NCBI GenBank assembly: GCA_036554605.1
Contig: DATBMY010000027.1
Coordinates: forward strand, 1-7,961
Length of the DNA stretch: 7,961 nt
Direction of reading: 5' to 3'
From: DATBMY01 sp036554605
GTDB taxonomy: Bacteria; Acidobacteriota; Blastocatellia; UBA7656
This document shows positions 6,329 through 7,961 of this stretch, piece after piece. The notes beneath the pieces were generated by a model, which was not told the DNA's origin, searched no databases, and saw only the letters and a list, made by a program, of their open reading frames with translations. Each line of letters begins with the position of its first letter. Within the stretch, counting starts at the first letter, position 1. Both the position numbers and the translations under genes were made by a program.

Positions 6329-6362
6329 CTAAATGTCGTTCATCTGTTTATTCGCTCTCACC

Positions 6363-6368
6363 TATAAA
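6363..6368 (+). promoter_or_regulatory. Candidate -10 box for the sigma/kinase unit
   Basis: TATAAA matches the -10 consensus at 5 of 6 positions. The best partner is TTCATC (6339-6344) at 18-bp spacing, only 3 of 6 matches to the -35 consensus. If used, transcripts would start near 6376 with a leader of roughly 60-110 nt, depending on the sigma start codon. Autoregulation through a non-standard promoter is equally possible. Confidence 0.25.
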
Positions 6369-6473
6369 GGCGCGAAAGTGGGCCGGGATGTGCCACGGGC
6401 AACTTTTTTTTCGTCTGGCGCATATTGGAGAACTATGGCGGGTGTGATAATGTCTGCGGAAAGAAATCACCCT

Positions 6474-6477
6474 GAGG
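6474..6477 (+). promoter_or_regulatory. GAGG box that supports the sigma factor start at 6483
   Basis: GAGG lies 5 nt before ATG 6483. A competing GGAG (6427-6430) lies 4 nt before an in-frame ATG at 6435, and a third ATG at 6450 has no clear box. Confidence 0.45.
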
Positions 6478-6482
6478 CAGTT

Positions 6483-7061
6483 ATGGAAGAGACTTCACCA
6501 AAGGAGATCACTCAATTACTGCTCTCCTGGAGCGAGGGGGACGAGGCGGCGCTCGAAAGTCTCGCCCCGCTCGTTCATGCCGAGTTATACAGGCTTGCAA
6601 GGCTTTATATGAGCCGGGAAAAGCCGGGCCATACGCTCCAGGCGACGGCGCTGGTTAACGAAGCCTACCTGCGTTTGATTGACTGGAAGAACGTGCGATG
6701 GCAAAACCGCGCCCACTTCTTCGGCGTCTCGGCGCAGCTTATGAGGCGCATACTCGTCGATTATGCCCGCGGCCGCAAGTATCAGAAGCGCGGCGGCGGC
6801 GCCGTCAAGGTCTCGCTCGAAGAGGCGGCCATAATCTCCAGCGAGCAACCGGCCGATTTCGTTGCGCTCGATGATGCGCTCAACGAGCTTGCCGAGATGG
6901 ACCCGCGAAAGAGCCGCATAGTCGAGCTCAGGTTCTTCGGAGGACTAAGCGTAGAAGAGACCGCCGAAGTGCTGAAGATCTCGCCCCGCACCGTTCTTCG
7001 CGAATGGAGCCTCGCGCAGGCATGGCTGTATCGCGAGCTTGGGGGAAAGCCAGACGGTTGA
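6483..7061 (+). CDS. ECF-type RNA polymerase sigma factor (Sigma70_ECF / TIGR02999-like)
   Basis: The product has 192 residues from this start and directs RNA polymerase to specific promoters. Region 2 spans about 20-100, with LYRLARLYMSRE, GHTLQATALVNEAYLRL and HFFGVSAQLMRRILVDYARG; the segment KRGGGAVKVSLEEA links to region 4 (130-187), where LDDALNELAEMDPRKSRIVE precedes the helix-turn-helix SVEETAEVLKISPRTVLREW (156-175). This is the typical pattern of the TIGR02999 group abundant in Acidobacteriota and Planctomycetota. The frame is open back to 6333, but residues before the conserved SPKEITQLL do not resemble the family; ATG 6483 gives the usual length and has a GAGG box, while 6435 (208 residues) and 6450 (203) remain possible. 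No anti-sigma gene adjoins it; the next gene, 56 bp on, is a Ser/Thr kinase, suggesting control by phosphorylation. Confidence 0.93.
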   Translation: MEETSPKEITQLLLSWSEGDEAALESLAPLVHAELYRLARLYMSREKPGHTLQATALVNEAYLRLIDWKNVRWQNRAHFFGVSAQLMRRILVDYARGRKYQKRGGGAVKVSLEEAAIISSEQPADFVALDDALNELAEMDPRKSRIVELRFFGGLSVEETAEVLKISPRTVLREWSLAQAWLYRELGGKPDG

Positions 7062-7117
7062 GCGCGCATGGCGGTTTTCGACTTCGATTCGCGCCTTAAT
7101 ACATGAGGCCGGTGTGC

Positions 7118-7961
7118 ATGAAACTAAAGCCTGAACGATGGCGGCAGATCGAGACAATATATTTCGCCGCGCTCGAACTTAAGGATGCGGAGCGCGACCG
7201 TTACCTGGGCCTTGCCTGCGGGAGCGACCCGGCTTTGCGGCATGAAGTAGAAACTCTGCTGTCGTCGCACGAAAGCGCGGGTCGCTTTCTCGATACGCCC
7301 GCGCTCGAAGTCGCCGCGAAATCAATCGCCGACACGGCCGCGTCCGTAGTCGGCGCGACAATCGGTCATTACAAGATAATTGCTCCGATAGGCGCGGGCG
7401 GCATGGGCGAAGTATATCTGGCCGAGGACGAGCGGCTGGGCCGCCGCGTCGCGTTAAAGCTTTTGCCCGCGGTCTTCACAAGAGACGCTGACCGGCTGCG
7501 GCGCTTTGAGCGCGAGGCTCGCGCCGCTTCCGCGCTCAATCATCCGAATATAATCGCCATCTACGACATCGGCGAGATCGAAGGCATATACTTCATCGCA
7601 ACCGAATATGTCGCGGGCCAGACCCTGCGGGCGCGGCTCGGGGGCGGGCGTTTGCCTGTAAGCGAATCGCTCGAAGTTGCCGCGCAGGTAGGGGCTGCGC
7701 TTTCGGCGGCGCACCATGCGGGACTTGTGCACCGGGACATCAAGCCCGAGAACATTATGGTGCGCCCTGACGGCTACATTAAGATGCTCGATTTCGGGCT
7801 GGTCAAACTGGTTGAGCGCGAGCAGCCGGATCACGCCCCACCGCGTGATGCAGAGCGGGTAAAGACCGACACGGGCCTCATCCTCGGAACCGCGAGATAC
7901 ATGTCGCCGGAGCAAGCGCGCGGGCTCGATATTGATGCCCGCGCTGATATTTTCAGTCTGG
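7118..7961 (+). CDS. Ser/Thr protein kinase (PknB-type), 3'-truncated
   Basis: The frame opens at ATG 7118 with a TGAGG motif 9 nt upstream and stays open to the window edge (281 codons). Residues 1-70 form the helical N-terminal segment (ERWRQIETIYFAALEL, then RHEVETLLSSHESAGRFLDT) that commonly precedes the kinase domain in acidobacterial and planctomycete kinases next to ECF sigma genes. The kinase domain begins near 84: glycine loop GAGGMGEVY (92-100), Lys114 in VALK (Leu replaces the usual Ile), Glu133 in FEREA, NHPNI, catalytic HRDIKPEN (205-212), DFG (225-227) and GTARYMSPEQARG (257-269). All catalytic residues seen are intact, so it should be active. Thr250 and Thr252 are plausible activation-loop phosphosites. 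The region after residue 281 is missing; a membrane helix and a propeller or TPR sensor would be expected by analogy but are not seen. It probably shares a transcript with the sigma gene. Confidence 0.95.
   Translation, partial: MKLKPERWRQIETIYFAALELKDAERDRYLGLACGSDPALRHEVETLLSSHESAGRFLDTPALEVAAKSIADTAASVVGATIGHYKIIAPIGAGGMGEVYLAEDERLGRRVALKLLPAVFTRDADRLRRFEREARAASALNHPNIIAIYDIGEIEGIYFIATEYVAGQTLRARLGGGRLPVSESLEVAAQVGAALSAAHHAGLVHRDIKPENIMVRPDGYIKMLDFGLVKLVEREQPDHAPPRDAERVKTDTGLILGTARYMSPEQARGLDIDARADIFSL

Noticed and set aside
6385..6400. TGGCAC on the minus strand, resembling a sigma-54 -24 element
   Set aside because: The required TTGC(A/T) -12 element is absent at the proper spacing.
6378..6411. 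Possible intrinsic terminator ending in eight Ts (6404-6411) in the sigma leader
   Set aside because: Only a 4-bp GTGG/CCAC stem can be formed and it is separated from the T-run by several bases.
6333..6482. N-terminal extension of the sigma factor back to ATG 6333
   Set aside because: The extra 50 residues do not resemble the sigma family and would overlap the likely promoter; the conserved part begins just after 6483.

Overview
The window reads as a stretch of a moderately GC-rich bacterial chromosome, most likely an Acidobacteriota member (Blastocatellia-like). This assignment is inference: membrane Ser/Thr kinases fused to WD40-like (PD40) propellers, an ECF sigma factor followed directly by such a kinase, and a ScyD-like secreted propeller are a familiar combination there. 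AUA isoleucine codons are also unusually common for the base composition (3 of 7 Ile codons in the sigma gene, 5 of 20 in the downstream kinase). There are no phage, IS or CRISPR signatures and no rRNA or tRNA genes.

Layout. Bases 3-2219 (+) hold the 3' part of a receptor-type Ser/Thr kinase: kinase C-lobe tail, a 9-residue-periodic linker, one membrane helix and twelve PD40 motifs. It converges on, and overlaps by 34 bp, purD (3457-2186, -). Upstream of purD on the minus strand are a short spacer with two hairpins, an MFS_3/EntS-like efflux gene (4893-3547), a 130-bp spacer that is itself a G-rich inverted-repeat element, a secreted ScyD-like beta-propeller gene (6188-5025), and a 21-codon glycine-rich microprotein gene with a strong ribosome binding site (6314-6249). 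Divergent from the microprotein are an ECF sigma factor (about 6483-7061, +) and a second Ser/Thr kinase (7118 to window end, +), cut off just after the start of its C-lobe.

How it may work together. Sigma factor plus kinase looks like a two-gene regulatory cassette, with the kinase the likely control partner since no anti-sigma gene is visible. The divergent unit encodes a tiny basic/glycine-rich peptide and a signal-peptide-bearing propeller, and could be what that cassette controls. purD is housekeeping, and the MFS gene is a stand-alone exporter. The most unusual items are the microprotein, the 118-bp G-quadruplex-bearing inverted repeat, and the leader of purD, where hairpins and a possible 17-codon uORF ending in an ATGA overlap replace a normal ribosome binding site.
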